Positions 10,256-21,799 of a stretch of DNA of 64,000 nt are shown here, in pieces. Source of the stretch: Symbiodinium sp. CCMP2592 (taxonomy: Eukaryota > Sar > Dinophyceae > Suessiales > Symbiodiniaceae); contig CAJNDT010002835.1 of NCBI GenBank assembly GCA_905221615.1, forward strand, positions 735,819 to 799,818, given 5' to 3'. The notes beneath the pieces are model-generated. The model made no database searches. It had not been told where the DNA came from and saw nothing but the letters and a program-made list of their open reading frames with translations. A program made the translations under genes and the position numbers. The stretch's first letter is position 1. Each line of letters begins with the position of its first letter.

Positions 10256-12386
10256 CTCATGGACTTCCTTCTGAGACTTCTACCTATGTAATATCTGCGT
10301 CGAATCTACGTACCGAGACGGGATCTGGATGTGTGTGCAACCAGACTGGAGGGTCAGGAATGTTCTGTCTGAGAGGGCATGGATGCCTGATGCCAGTGCA
10401 GGACCTCCAGATCTGATGCTTTAGGCGCATTGGATTCCTTCAGGGAGCTGGTCCAGTCGAATGCTTCCTTGCACAGAAGACATGTTCGGACGCTGGGCTT
10501 GAACAGGATTCGGCAACCTCTGAGAGACTCTCGCTCGGTTTCACATGCTTAGCACCGTAGGTGCGATGCTGAAAAAAGATCGCATGAACAAACATCTTGC
10601 CTTGCCGGTATGTGCATCAGTCTGGGAAGCAGACCGTGACACACACACACACACATGGGCTGCTCCACCGAAATGTTCGGTGTTCAGAGAGCTACAGAGA
10701 CCCTGTGAGGAGACATACTGTTTCTGCGGTTTAGAGATGGACGCAGCACGAGCATCAAGCGCAGACACCCTTGCAAACTGAGAGAGGCAAAGCAGCATTC
10801 AATTTGCGGAGTATTTGCATGTAGCCTTCATACCCACCGGTGCAATGGAGACCGACCGCCCCTCAGATTTGGTGGTATCATGGTCAGACATTTCCAGGCT
10901 CGTCTCCCAGCATCAGGACACGTTGCCATATGACGCCGATGGAGCAGCATGGGATGTTTGGAAGGCCAGTGTTGTCGCAAGCACAACCTCAAAGCAGAGC
11001 AATCGCTTGCCAGGTGCCAACCTATCAATCTGGTTGCAAGAACCAGACTTTTGAGGCAGAGCCTGTCTGTTCCATTTCACGGCATCTCTTCCGCTCTTCC
11101 TCTCTCTGTCTCTCGCTCACAATCTGCCAGGTAAGCTCAAAGCATCCACCTGAGGATGATGCCGTTGCTCCGAAACTTTGCGGAAGAAGTTATCGGCGTG
11201 GCCGTGAGGACTGTGTCTTGTGAGTCACCTCGCTTAAGGACGATACCATACGATACCGTTTGCAACATGGATCCGGAGCTGGAAGGTGCAGTCCAAGGCT
11301 CAGGCTGCATCACAGTCGTCTCGGTGCAGCCTATGCAAATGTGGGAAGAATCTGCGGGGAGGAAGTCCGAACAGAGGGGAGAAGAAGCCATGCCAGAACT
11401 AGGAACAGTATGGAACAATGAGGGTTTCCGGGAAGGCAAGGAGCTGACAGCCTGAGCACTGCTACTGGCACCAGCAAGTCTTGGTCTTTCGCGATGGTTC
11501 AGAAATCGTGTCCTTTCCAAGCTCCAGCTCTTGATGTGTTCTGAAACTGCTCCGAATCAGGTTGAAGTGACCTGCAATCGCATTGTGCCCTCAGGAATGT
11601 GCCAAAACACACAAAAGATGTGGTCTGCCAGAAGATGGGATCTTGACAGGAACTCTGCAGGAGTATGCAGAACTGCCGATGTACCCTGGGACAAGGATAT
11701 CGCATGTTCTGACAGACTTGCAAGCCCGGTAACCTTTGGCAGTATACAATGCGGGCATGGCCGTGTTTTTTGTCTGTCCAAAGGTCAAAACACAGGCAGT
11801 AACAAAGCATGGGCAGTTGGCCTTGATGCAAAGCGCGTTGTTTCGCACATGGCCGGCAATTTTGCACAGTCCTACCTGAGAAAAGTTCCGACACGGAAAT
11901 GCCAAAGGGCAGGTAAGCCTGCAACTGAGGGTTCCATACTGACGAGCTTTGAGGTTGGTGATGCCACCCTTGCATACGAAGCAGGTGCTCCAGGCTGGTG
12001 CACGCCACACAGCACAGCCTGGCATGCCGAGCAGAGACACGACTGGTCAGGCGAAATGCCAGAAGTGAGCACTTTTACTAGCATGCCACCGCCGGCATGG
12101 CAACGTCCCCAACATGCAGTCTTCAGCAATGCATTGCCACTCGTGCTTGTCGTCGCCGACTGCCAGCTGCAACCAGGTCACCCCCGGCAGCCGCTGCGAT
12201 CGACCAGGAGGTGCACCTCTCCTTCTATGTGGGGTATCACTAGCAGTAGCAAGTCTTTCAGCCTTGGCCAGAGACTGCTTTGCACGTCAGGCTCCTACCT
12301 TGGCATATGGGGACACACTTGCAGGGACCCTATTCACGCTGCTCTGCTATCTTCTGATGCCACAAGCGAACGTCTCACACCGACAG
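10256..12386. other. No confidently assignable gene; scattered open stretches
   Basis: The longest open frame runs about 11534-12406 on + (starting MCSETAPNQV). It has no recognisable domain and a Cys/Trp/Ser-heavy composition, and the opposite strand is equally open over 11591-12040, so I do not call it a gene. A 79-residue frame at 10815-11054 (DISRLVSQHQDTLPYDADG) is protein-like but unplaced. A short CA run is at about 10639-10654. Confidence 0.3.
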
Positions 12387-13473
12387 GTTTTGCAACCGGA
12401 AGATGATGCGGATCAGGCAGCGCCGATGGAACCTTGTCCGGAGGCAGTGCCAGAGGCAGTGCCAGCTCCCGCGGAGATGGCGGAGCAGCCCAGTTGCATA
12501 TCCAGATCCAGCGAGTCCCCGCAGCCCCGCGAAGTGGCTGGAACGGGTCCACGAACTGAAAAGTCGGGTCACGGACGAATTTCCGCATCTGGTCTTCGAC
12601 TTCGGCTCTGGCACAAACAGCCGCCGCCAACAGGAGGGATCAGCGAGGGCTTCGGCGTGCGCGTGCCTTCCCGTCTGCGCTGCCTGTAGCAGGATATGTT
12701 CCTCCTCGCAGAGCATCTCGAGCAAAACCGAAGGCATGTTTGCACTCCAAGTTTATGGGTAAGAAGCAGTTTCGGCCCGGCCCGTCCGGCCCGTCCGTCA
12801 GGCGCGCTCGTCTGCACCTGCAAAGAGGCTCGCGTGTCGACGAGACTGAGGGTCCTGCTGTTGGCGATGCGGCTAGGTCTGCGCCGTCAGTTGCTCCAGC
12901 TGATCCTCACTCTGTCACCAAGATGGTGGGTTGTAGAGCCGCAGCCTTGACTTGTCTTGTCATCATTTCGTCGTCATGCTCTCCTATTTTGCGTGAAGGT
13001 CTCCGTGACCGGTGATGGCTGGGGTGGCGGAACGGGAGAGTCCTCCCGATTGCAGTGGTCAGATCGGTCGCACTCCAGCTTCGTTTCGTGCAGGTACGAG
13101 GCCACAGTCGTGGACTCCGACGACCTTTCCTTGACGGTTATTTACAGAGACGATGACAAGAAATGGAAGGATCGCCGTGTTTCACATGGTCCTGCAAAAC
13201 ACAAACAGACTTCTTGCAGACTCTAGCGCCACAGGAGACCCACGTTCTGCGCCAACACTGCGATCTTCTTGACGCCCCTCAGGTTGTCTGAGATCACCAG
13301 CCTTGAAGGGAGAGAGAGTCTCTGTGCCGGGAAGTGGAGAGTTCAAGTCTTCTGTGACCAGGCTGAACCGGCCTCGCGACGAAGAACCATCTGAGGCTCT
13401 CCAGGCTGTACGTCAGAGCGGCCACAAGAGCTGCACGGCCCCAAGTTCAAAAAAAAGGACTAGGTTGCGCTGA
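12387..13473 (+). CDS. Multi-exon gene with a Tudor-like module
   Basis: Exons by composition and frame: 12387 to about 12490 (acidic, Pro/Ala-rich, VLQPEDDADQAAPMEPCPEA), about 12755-12922 (basic then SAPSVAPADPHSVTK), 12999-13055 (VSVTGDGWGGGTGESSRLQ), 13094-13188 (YEATVVDSDDLSLTVIYRDD then KKWKDRRVSH) and a terminal exon 13309-13473 ending KKRTRLR and TGA. The pattern TGDGWGGG...YEATVV...LTVIYRDD...W..RRV resembles the strand order of Tudor/Agenet-type barrels, which bind methylated Lys/Arg or nucleic acid; this is inference from pattern only. Exons between 12490 and 12755 are uncertain (PAKWLERVHELKSRVTDEF lies in another frame). The first exon may be further upstream. Confidence 0.45.
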
Positions 13474-16400
13474 TGAAAGGAAAGGTTTGGGATACCGCTT
13501 TTTTCTTTGCACTTCCTGCTTCGTGGTCTTTCTAAGCTGCGGAGGTAAGCCGCGGCGTCACACCTGCACTTTGTTCACAGGCTATCACTCGAGATTGAAT
13601 CCACATCTGCAAGCTAGTCGACACTCGCAGCAGCAGTCACAGGTTGCAGGCATCACGCTGATCTCTCGGATACTGGCTCAACGCAGCCCTGAGCCACTCA
13701 CACGTAAGTCAGCAGCGCAAACCAAAGAAGCCAGCAGCAGTTGCTCTTGCCAGATTCGACTCCCACAGATGTCGTCCACTCGCACAGTGGCTCTAATGTG
13801 GTTGGCGGAATGCTTGGCACCGCTTATAGTCCCAGCTGTACTGTTTTTTCCACCTCGCAGCACTTCAGCGGCAGCCGTGAATGCTCTGAATAACATGTCT
13901 TGCCAAGCTCGAGGATCTCGAAGGGGTTGACGGAATTTGTCCAATTCTGCTCGGGTGCCTCCTCAAGGGGTTAGTGGATCGGATTAGACTGATTAGTCTG
14001 ATGTGCAGCCCTTTGCTGACTTTCTGGGACTGGTTTCAGTTCCGGGAGCATAATCGACGCAGCCGTCGGGAAGCAGAACCGGCCATGGGTTCGCTGCGGC
14101 CGTGGAACCTTTTCGGCAGAACTTTGTACATAGCTTCGACGGAAGGCGTGGGCCCGTGGGCCAGGGCCATCCAGGGCACAGTTGAGAGTCGCTGATCTCG
14201 ATGCACTCGGCAACTGTTTAGCAAACCGAGGCAAACAAAAGAAGTCTGGGGGGCCAGGATCGTATGAAAGTGTGATGCCGGGTCACTTACAATGATTGGA
14301 ATCGTGTGTTTGTGGTTTTGACGATGTGATGCCGATCTGTTCTAGAAACGGTGTCGCACAGGGAAGCTCGCTTCTGGCATCGTTCCTTTTTGATGCTGAA
14401 CTCCAAGAAAGTCATCAGTGATGCAAGTAGCCGTAGCGCAACCGTAGAGCACTGCACGCAAGCAACAATGGACACCAGGCATTCCAATGGAAGAAAAGGC
14501 ACTGAGGTACTCGTAGAATGCATGTAGAACCAATGCAACGTCTTTTTCAGAGTACGGCCGCGGATTGCGTGCGAAGACCCTGCGAGCAGGTGGAGCGTTG
14601 AACAGCAACCTCGCCATCCAGTTGAGCCAAGCCAGAGCGAGACAGCAGGCCTGGTTCTCCAGCTCTGCATAGGTAACTTTGCTCGATCTCAATGCTCGTA
14701 GAGGCGCAAGAGGCCAGCCGCTTCAGCTCGCCCTTTGCTCGAAATTTGGCATACCTCCTGTGGCCGTCGTTCCCCAAGCAGTTCAATGCAGTGTGCACGA
14801 GTCGCAGAGGAGAGGGACTGAGCTGATGGCAGAAGCGCACTGAGGTTTTCCGCAGCGTGGGTCCTGCTTTGGGCAGCAAGGCGTCTCAAAGCGTGCAAGC
14901 CCTTCCCTGCTGTCGGGTGATTGCGCTTTGCTTTAAGCGCAGGTGGCGTTATCGAGATGCAGATCGACTTCGAGAGCTGGAATCAAAGCCAGGAGGCCCG
15001 ACACACCCTGACCGCCCTGACGTCCAGCACGCGGCAAGGCACGTGTGCCGTGTGCCGAGGCGCAATACTGCTGGACCTCCTGGCCTGGCGGGTTACTGCG
15101 CATTTAGGCCCGTACCAGGCGGTTCTTCTTGTCTTGTTGCTGTTCTCGACTGAGCTGGACTGGGTTCGACTGTGCAGGGGCAGAGCTTAATCTCTGTCAG
15201 GTACCGAACTTTTCAAAGGCCAAGATGCACGAAGAACCACTGAAAATTCTCCAGGCAAGCAGCAGAGGTGTCGCTCGGTCCCTCCGCACATCCTCTCTGT
15301 CGCAGGATCCAGTCTTGTTGGACCACGAGAGAATGCGAGCTCTCAGCAGGCGCAGTGCATGAGAACGAACAGATCGTGCTGAGATTGCCGCGAGTTGTGG
15401 CAAAGCTCTGGCACAGGCTCGGTCAGCTGTCGCAAAGGACGGCAGCCTCTAATGAAAGCAGTGTGCTTCAGAGCAGCCTGAGCATGTCAGGCGCATGGCC
15501 GCGTTGAGCTTCTCGCCTCCGGGAATGCAGCAAGGCGGGCGGGCGGGTGTGTCAACAGTGTCAGTGACTCTCGGCCGTGCCTTCGAGCCAGCGGCAGGTT
15601 CGCCATTGGCGGCGATTGAGCCACTCCTTTTTGAAGCGTTCTACGAGGACAGCGGTCGTCTTGCGCGACACCGTGGTCCTTAGGGTCGTGACCGCCACGG
15701 CCTGAGGACTCTGCCAGTGCGACGAAAACTCCGGGCACCAGCTCGGACACGCACAGAGCTGCTGCAGCAAAAATCATCCTGGACGTGGTCGCGGCATGTC
15801 CGTCCCAGGAGCTTCTTTTGCTGCTTTGCTGGTGCTGTGGCATGGAGCCATGTGTCCGTAAGCAGGACCGGTCAGTTCCGGCCTGGGTTCTCAGTGGCCT
15901 GGTGAAGGCCCAGGGCATTCCTTGGCAGGTTGGCCCACAAGGAGCAGCAGCCAAGCGCACCGATGGATGGAGATTCCTTGCACATTCCTATTACTACATC
16001 CTACACCACTAGGAGAGGAGCTGCGTGCCACACTTCTTCTGCAGCTGTCAGATGCCAAGCCGCGTGAGGGAAGCAGGTAATGAGGACCAACCTAATGTAA
16101 GTTTTTATTTGACAGGAAGGTTCATGCTGAAGCTCAGTCTACCCGTGTCTACCCAAGGCTGCGAGCTCCTTCAAATGCTGCAGCTGCGGGTTCGCTGCCG
16201 GAGGCCGGACCGCGCAGGAACATGCGAGGAAGGACCTACAGCACATGGAGCTTTCAGAGTGGGACGTGTGACTGTGAGGTGCTGCAATACCTCGGCGATG
16301 CAGGCTCTGCGATTGCAGTGGGTAGTGAAGTCCGCAGGAATTCGACGATGTTGTGTCTGTAGGGAACATCGCGATTAGGCATAAAGAGAAAAGAGGACAC

Positions 16401-17566
16401 AGCCTGGCCGCTGAAGGCCCACTGTCTACCGTGCCGTTGGCCACGTGAGCGATGTCGCCAAGCTGCTTTCAGCAAATGCGCCAGGCGTACCTGATGAGTG
16501 GTGAGACACATGACTTGCTGCGGAAGGGTGCCAGACTCGTCACGAAGCAATGCAGCTCGGCAGCAACCTGCTTTCCGTTGCACAACATGACTTGCTCACG
16601 CATGCCAGCAAGGTCCGGGTGCCGTGGAGCCAAAGACCAAGAGGCTCCAGAGTTGACAAGTTGAAGCGGGTTTCGATTGTGCTTTGGTCGCAGGGACAGA
16701 GATACGCCGACACTTCAGACGAAACGCGATGTGCGGAACTTCTGGACTTCGATCTTGCTCACAGCAGGCCAGAAAAAGCCAGAAAGCGGCACTCGAGCAA
16801 ATCAGGTAGAAGTAAATCCGCGAGTCTCCGACTAGGATGGGCTTCTTTCCAGCATTGGACGGCAGTCTTCACGGCGCAGGCGATGTTGTGCAGCATGTGC
16901 ACAGTGCCACGAGATGTAGTGCCAAGAATCTGAGTGGTGCTTTGAGCTGGAAGGCTGTCCTGCAGCTTTTAGCCGGTATTGGAAGTGCCAGTGCAGGCAC
17001 CGACATACCCCTGAAAGCAACGCAGCACATTGAGCGAGCCAGGTGCGGCAGTACTGGAGGCGATCTGGACTGCCGAAGAACACATCATCCAAACAGAGTG
17101 GTACTGGGAGGCCTGGCCATGTGGCTTTGCCACGTTTTGCGTTTTCGCCTGGTAGTTGGCAGCTCTTCAGGGCGACTACAGCACGCCTGCTTCTGCGGCC
17201 ATGACACTCGTCAACTGCGTGGCGCTAGCCTGGGAGCACGGCTCAGAGTTTTTCATGGCTTCATGTGGCGGTAAAGGAGAAGCTCCAACTGTAGCACTGT
17301 CTGCAAGGCTGCGCGCTTCGCCTGCATCTTGCCTTTTGCATTCTCGAGATTATTTAAAGATGATTATATGGATGCATATAGAACTTTCACGTGACAAGCG
17401 CGAAAAAGGGGCCGCTTGCGCATCGCTGTTCTCTGTTATAGTGGAGTTTACGACAATAGCCAAAGAATGCGAGCTGGAGACTGCTGCTGGCAGATTTGGC
17501 TTGCAGCGTAGTTCCCGGAGTCACTGCATGTCTTTCTCATTGGCCTAGGTACTTGGCCATTGTAGT
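13474..17566. other. About 4 kb without a resolvable gene
   Basis: Protein-like stretches occur on both strands: minus strand about 14342-14898 (YAELENQACCLALAWLNWMA; RPYSEKDVALVLHAFYEYL) and plus strand 15300-15360 (DPVLLDHERMRALSRRSA) and 16832-17270. Competing frames are equally open, so I cannot decide strand or exon structure. The last ~40 bases before 17567 contain a pyrimidine stretch (TCTTTCTCATTGGCCTAG) that would serve as the trans-splice acceptor of the ATPase. Confidence 0.3.
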
Positions 17567-19942
17567 ATGGCAGCAAATGGCGACTATCAAAAGATGGAAG
17601 ATGTGGCTTCCGGACCGCTGGAACCGCCATTTGCGCTATCGAGGCTGAATGATGACAAAGATGGGCTACTTAAGGGCTTGACAGATGCCCGAGTCGCTGA
17701 ATTGGTTGAGCAGTACGGGCTGAATCAAGTGCCCGAAGACAAAGAGCCGCTATGGAAGATGTTTCTCAAACAGTTCACCGGCCCAATGCAAATCATGATT
17801 GAGTGTGCCGCATTGCTTTGTTTCCTGATCCACAACTGGCCTGATTTTACCATCATCATGATCCTTTTGGTGACCAATGGCGTGCTCGGGTTCATCGAAG
17901 AGAAAAACGCTCAAGCTTCTGTCGATGCCTTGAAGGCTGGACTAGAGAAGAAGATGCCCGTGAAGAGAAACGGCACGTTTGAGAGCATCCCGGTCGTTCA
18001 AGTGGTTCCCGGAGATGTGCTTTTCATGCGGGGCGGTGACATCGTGCCAGCGGATTGCTACTGGCTAGAAGGTGACCCTTGCCAGGTCGACGAGGCAGCC
18101 CTCACTGGCGAGTCCCTGCCAGTGAAAGTCCCCCGCAAGGATGATGAGGGGAAGCCTTTTTCTGGCCGGCAGATGTGGTCGGGATCCATTTTGAAGGTCG
18201 GTGAGTGCCAGGCAGTGGTCAGTCACACCGGTGTCAATACTATGATCGGGGAAGCTGCGAAGGCAATCCAAGAAGCTGGAGGCAAAGACATTGGCGTCTT
18301 TGAAGGGAAAATCATTGAAGCCGCACAAGTGCTCATTCTTATCACAGTCCTTGTTGTGGCATTCCTCTTCAATTTCATGTACTTTGCACAAGGTGTTCCC
18401 CTCGTGGAGGTGCTTGAGATGTCTCTTTCTCTGGTAATTGCATCGGTGCCTGTTGCCCTTCCTATGGTCATGAAAGTCACTTTATCTATCGGCGCGAAGG
18501 AGCTCGCAGATGAGGGTGGCATCGTGACGCACTTGACCGCATTGGAAGAGATCGCTTCGATGAAATGCCTTTGCTCAGACAAGACTGGGACACTCACCAC
18601 TGCGCAGATGACTGTGTACTATGATGAAACTGCCAGGTCATACAGCGGGTTCTCGACGGAGCAGGTGCTGGAGTTTGCATCTTTGGCATCGAATGAAGCC
18701 AACAAAGACGATCCTATCGATGCAGCTGTTCTCCGGGCGTACTCAAAGATGAAAGGTGCTGCCACCGTGGAGGCAGCAATCGACAAGCGAAAACTCGAGT
18801 TTGCTTTGGACAAAGATGGTTTCATGGGCTTCAATCCTATCGTGAAGCGGACATGCGCTGCCGTCACAGCGTCAGATGGCACGAAATGGTTCTGTGCGAA
18901 GGGCATGGTCGACGTGATCTTGAAGACAAATCCGGATGACGAAGGCAAGCAGTGGACTGTTGCTGACTACGACTCCATGTCCAAGGAAGCTTCCAAGGCA
19001 GACGCTGACCTTGGGGTCTCTGGCTTCAAGACCCTAGGTGTTGCAGTCGCAAAGAACGGTGGCCCAATGCAATTTGCTGGTATTTTGCCCATCATGGATC
19101 CGCCCAGGCATGACACCAAAGAGACTATTCGCAAGATCAAAGAGGCACAGGTTGCCGTGAAAATGATCACGGGGGATCATCACAATATCGGCAAAGAGTT
19201 AGCCAGACAGATTGACCTCGGGACGGACATCAGAACTCCGGACTGCTTGCACCCCGCCAGCGAAGCCCGTGATTTCATTGTGCTTCAGGCTGATGGCTTT
19301 GCAAAGGTCAAGCCTCTGGACAAGCATGAGGTTGTGTCCGTACTACAGGACAAGGGGTTGGTGGTTGGCATGACGGGCGATGGCGTCAACGACGCTCCGG
19401 CATTGGCGAAGGCACAAGCAGGGCAACAGAGTTGTGCCTCCACACATACGGTTCATATGTGTGCCAACATTTGTGTATCCATCGGTATCTTTCTCTTTCC
19501 CTTTCAATTTCCCTTCCCCTTCCCTTTCGCTTCCTCTTCCTCTTCCGCTTTCTCGTTATCTTTCTCGTTCTCTTTCTCTCTCTTTTGCTTTCTCTGTCTC
19601 TGTACATATGTCTATGTGACAATGTGTATACCACAGTGACAGCATGAACAACAGTATGACAGAGTACGTAAACAGATACTTTTGAGATTTCAGTCGATGA
19701 CATGTATGTGTATGTATGCATGCATGCCTGTGCGTACGTATGTGCGTAAGTATGTACGTATGTATTATCTATAAGTATTACATATGTATGTATGTATGTA
19801 AGCAGGTATGTATGCACGTGTGTATGTGCGTATGTATGCCTGTTTACATGTATATGTATATAGAAGATACACATGTATGTGTATGTATGTATATATATAT
19901 ATATATATGTATGCACATGTTATGTGCAGATATTTATATGTA

Positions 19943-19978
<36 letters not shown>

Positions 19979-21515
19979 CTACACATACAACTAGGTACGT
20001 AAATCTTTCAGTCAGTCGGTCTGTCTGTCTGTCTGTCTGTCTGTGAAAACATGAATACGTAAATACGAGAAAGTATCAGAGAAGAAATACGTAGCTGATA
20101 CAATGTATAGAGATGGGTACCTGTATCTTGATGTCTGTCTGCCGTCTGTCTGTCTGTCCATTTGGATACTTGGTATCTGATTATCTACTGCATTGTTTGT
20201 TTTCTATCCACTGACGTTGCTATCTGCCTTGCTGTGTAGCCGTCCGTCCATCTGTCTTTCTCTATCGTTTCCTGTCTGTCTCTATCTACCTCCATCTAAA
20301 TCTATCTCTATCACCTACCGCAACTAGTTCGGTAGCTGGCTAGCTAGATAGCTAGCCAGCTAGCCAGCCAGCCAGCGAGAGAGCTAGCCCCACTGTATCT
20401 ATTGGTATGTATATGTATATGCATGTTTGAGTACGTTTGTGCGTAGAAACAGCAAGTAGGTCGATAGAGAAACCTTCGTGCAAACATTTTAGTTTTGTAT
20501 GCTATTTATTTATGACAGGCTGTGTCTTCAGTTGCAGAAGTTTCGCGGCTGCCAGGCACAAATTGGCATCGCGGTACACGGAGCCACTGACGCCGCGAAG
20601 TCTGCTGGTGATATAGTCTTGACACGAGACGGTCTCTCGCCAATCTACACAGCCATTCAGATCTCGAGACGGATCTTCAAACGGTTGAAATCATACGTAA
20701 TTTATCGCATCTGCATTACAGTGCAAGTCGTGTTCTTCTTGGCCGCGCTGGCCATTTTCTTTGACCTCCGTTTCAAGGCTCTTTACATTATCTTGCTCGC
20801 GCTCTTCCATGACCTGCAGATTGTGACGATTGCTTACGACCACCAGATCGCCGGACATAAACCCGAGACACCCACTGTGCTGGGACTACTGCTGCAAAGT
20901 TACTCCATGGGCATTCTGATGTTTGCTCAAACGATGCTGCTGGTCTCTTGTGGCCACTACTTCCTCTCGGATAGATTTGCAGACGGTTACTTCGCAAGTG
21001 TGGACGCTACAGCGGCGGGTACCGAAATGGACAAGTACATGGAGACCACCATTTTCCTACAGATCTCCAACTCATCGGCAATTCTGATCTTCTCGGCACG
21101 CACAGTTGGATTCTTCTTTACAAGCATGCCGGCATGGCAATTGGCGTTGTCGACTGCGCTGGGGCAGGTCCTGATCAACGTGTGGTGCCTGTGGGCTCCT
21201 TCCGGCCTGGTAGACAAGCTGGAGCCCATGGACGTTTTAGGCATCTGGCTGTACGACATTGCTTGGCTTCTCCTACTGGATCTCGTGAAGATAGTTGCTG
21301 GTCGGCTCTGGGATAAGTACAAGCCTGCAGCTATTGATCGAAACCCTGCCTTGACGGCCCGTGACCGCAACAGTCGGCGCTTGTCCAACAACCTGCGCCC
21401 CTCATACATGCTGGCGCAAGTGGGAGATCAGAAGTCTGGGGTCGACGCACAACTGAGTCAGGTCCCCCTTCAGCAAAGGAACTCGCTTCGTTTATCCAGG
21501 ACCTACAAGAAGTAG
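17567..21515 (+). CDS. P-type (P3A) plasma-membrane H+-ATPase
   Basis: Exports protons at the cost of ATP to energise the membrane. Exon 1 is 17567-19411 (615 codons) and exon 2 is 20556-21515, together 934 residues, the usual size for P3A pumps. Landmarks: actuator TGES at about residues 180-183 (AALTGESLPVK), phosphorylated Asp338 in CSDKTGTLT, nucleotide-domain KRT and KGM motifs, MITGD, and hinge GMTGDGVNDAPAL just before the intron. Exon 2 continues QIGIAVHGATDAAKSAGDI and membrane helices M5-M10. Asp701 (LFHDLQIVTIAYD) matches the M6 Asp that is the proton acceptor in plant and fungal pumps. The C-terminus is basic (RNSLRLSRTYKK) and lacks the plant 14-3-3 Tyr-Thr-Val end, so regulation probably differs. 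It has only one intron, unlike its neighbours. Confidence 0.96.
19412..20555 (+). other. GC-AG intron of the H+-ATPase gene, flanked by an 8-bp direct repeat
   Basis: AGGCACAA occurs at 19410-19417 and again at 20554-20561. Splicing between the copies restores AKAQIGIAVHG, the invariant P-type sequence. The 1,144-bp intron is almost entirely simple-sequence DNA. Confidence 0.85.
19490..20460. repeat. Compound microsatellite inside the ATPase intron
   Basis: In order: a pyrimidine tract of TTTCCC/CTTTCT units (about 19490-19600), TATG/TACG-type units (19695-19900), TA runs (about 19890-19910 and 19940-19978), CTGT repeats (20022-20044), further CTGTCTGT/CTATCT units, and AGCTAGC/GCCAGCTA repeats at 20330-20390. 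Encoded frames here are spurious. Confidence 0.9.
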
Positions 21516-21799
21516 GCCTGAACAGTGCTACAAAGCAAGGTTTTAACGTTCAACAGCTTTTGCAGCCCCGTTCCTGAACCCTACAGCGGTCGACACATGC
21601 CTCCTGTACAGACCGGCTGTCGATCATGTTGTTGGTCGGCTGATCATCAGTGTCATCGATTCATCACCAGAGGGAAAGCAAGGCCGGGTTCCAGTGCCAT
21701 GCTGACGCAGGGGATGGACATGCAGTGACGCCTGCCTCGGCGGAAGTCAGAACGTTTCCTGCCAGCTTTGCTCGCAGCTTCGCGTGCTTGGGGAGCGCA

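Noticed and set aside
11534-12406. 290-codon plus-strand frame
   Set aside because: No domain, odd Cys/Trp content, and the opposite strand equally open; more likely chance than a gene, though not excluded.
14287-14898. Minus-strand gene suggested by two protein-like frames
   Set aside because: Plus-strand frames over the same bases are also protein-like and every firm gene is on +; kept only as an unresolved note.
19700-19990. Tyr/Met/Ile-rich frames
   Set aside because: Pure products of TATG and TA microsatellites inside the ATPase intron.
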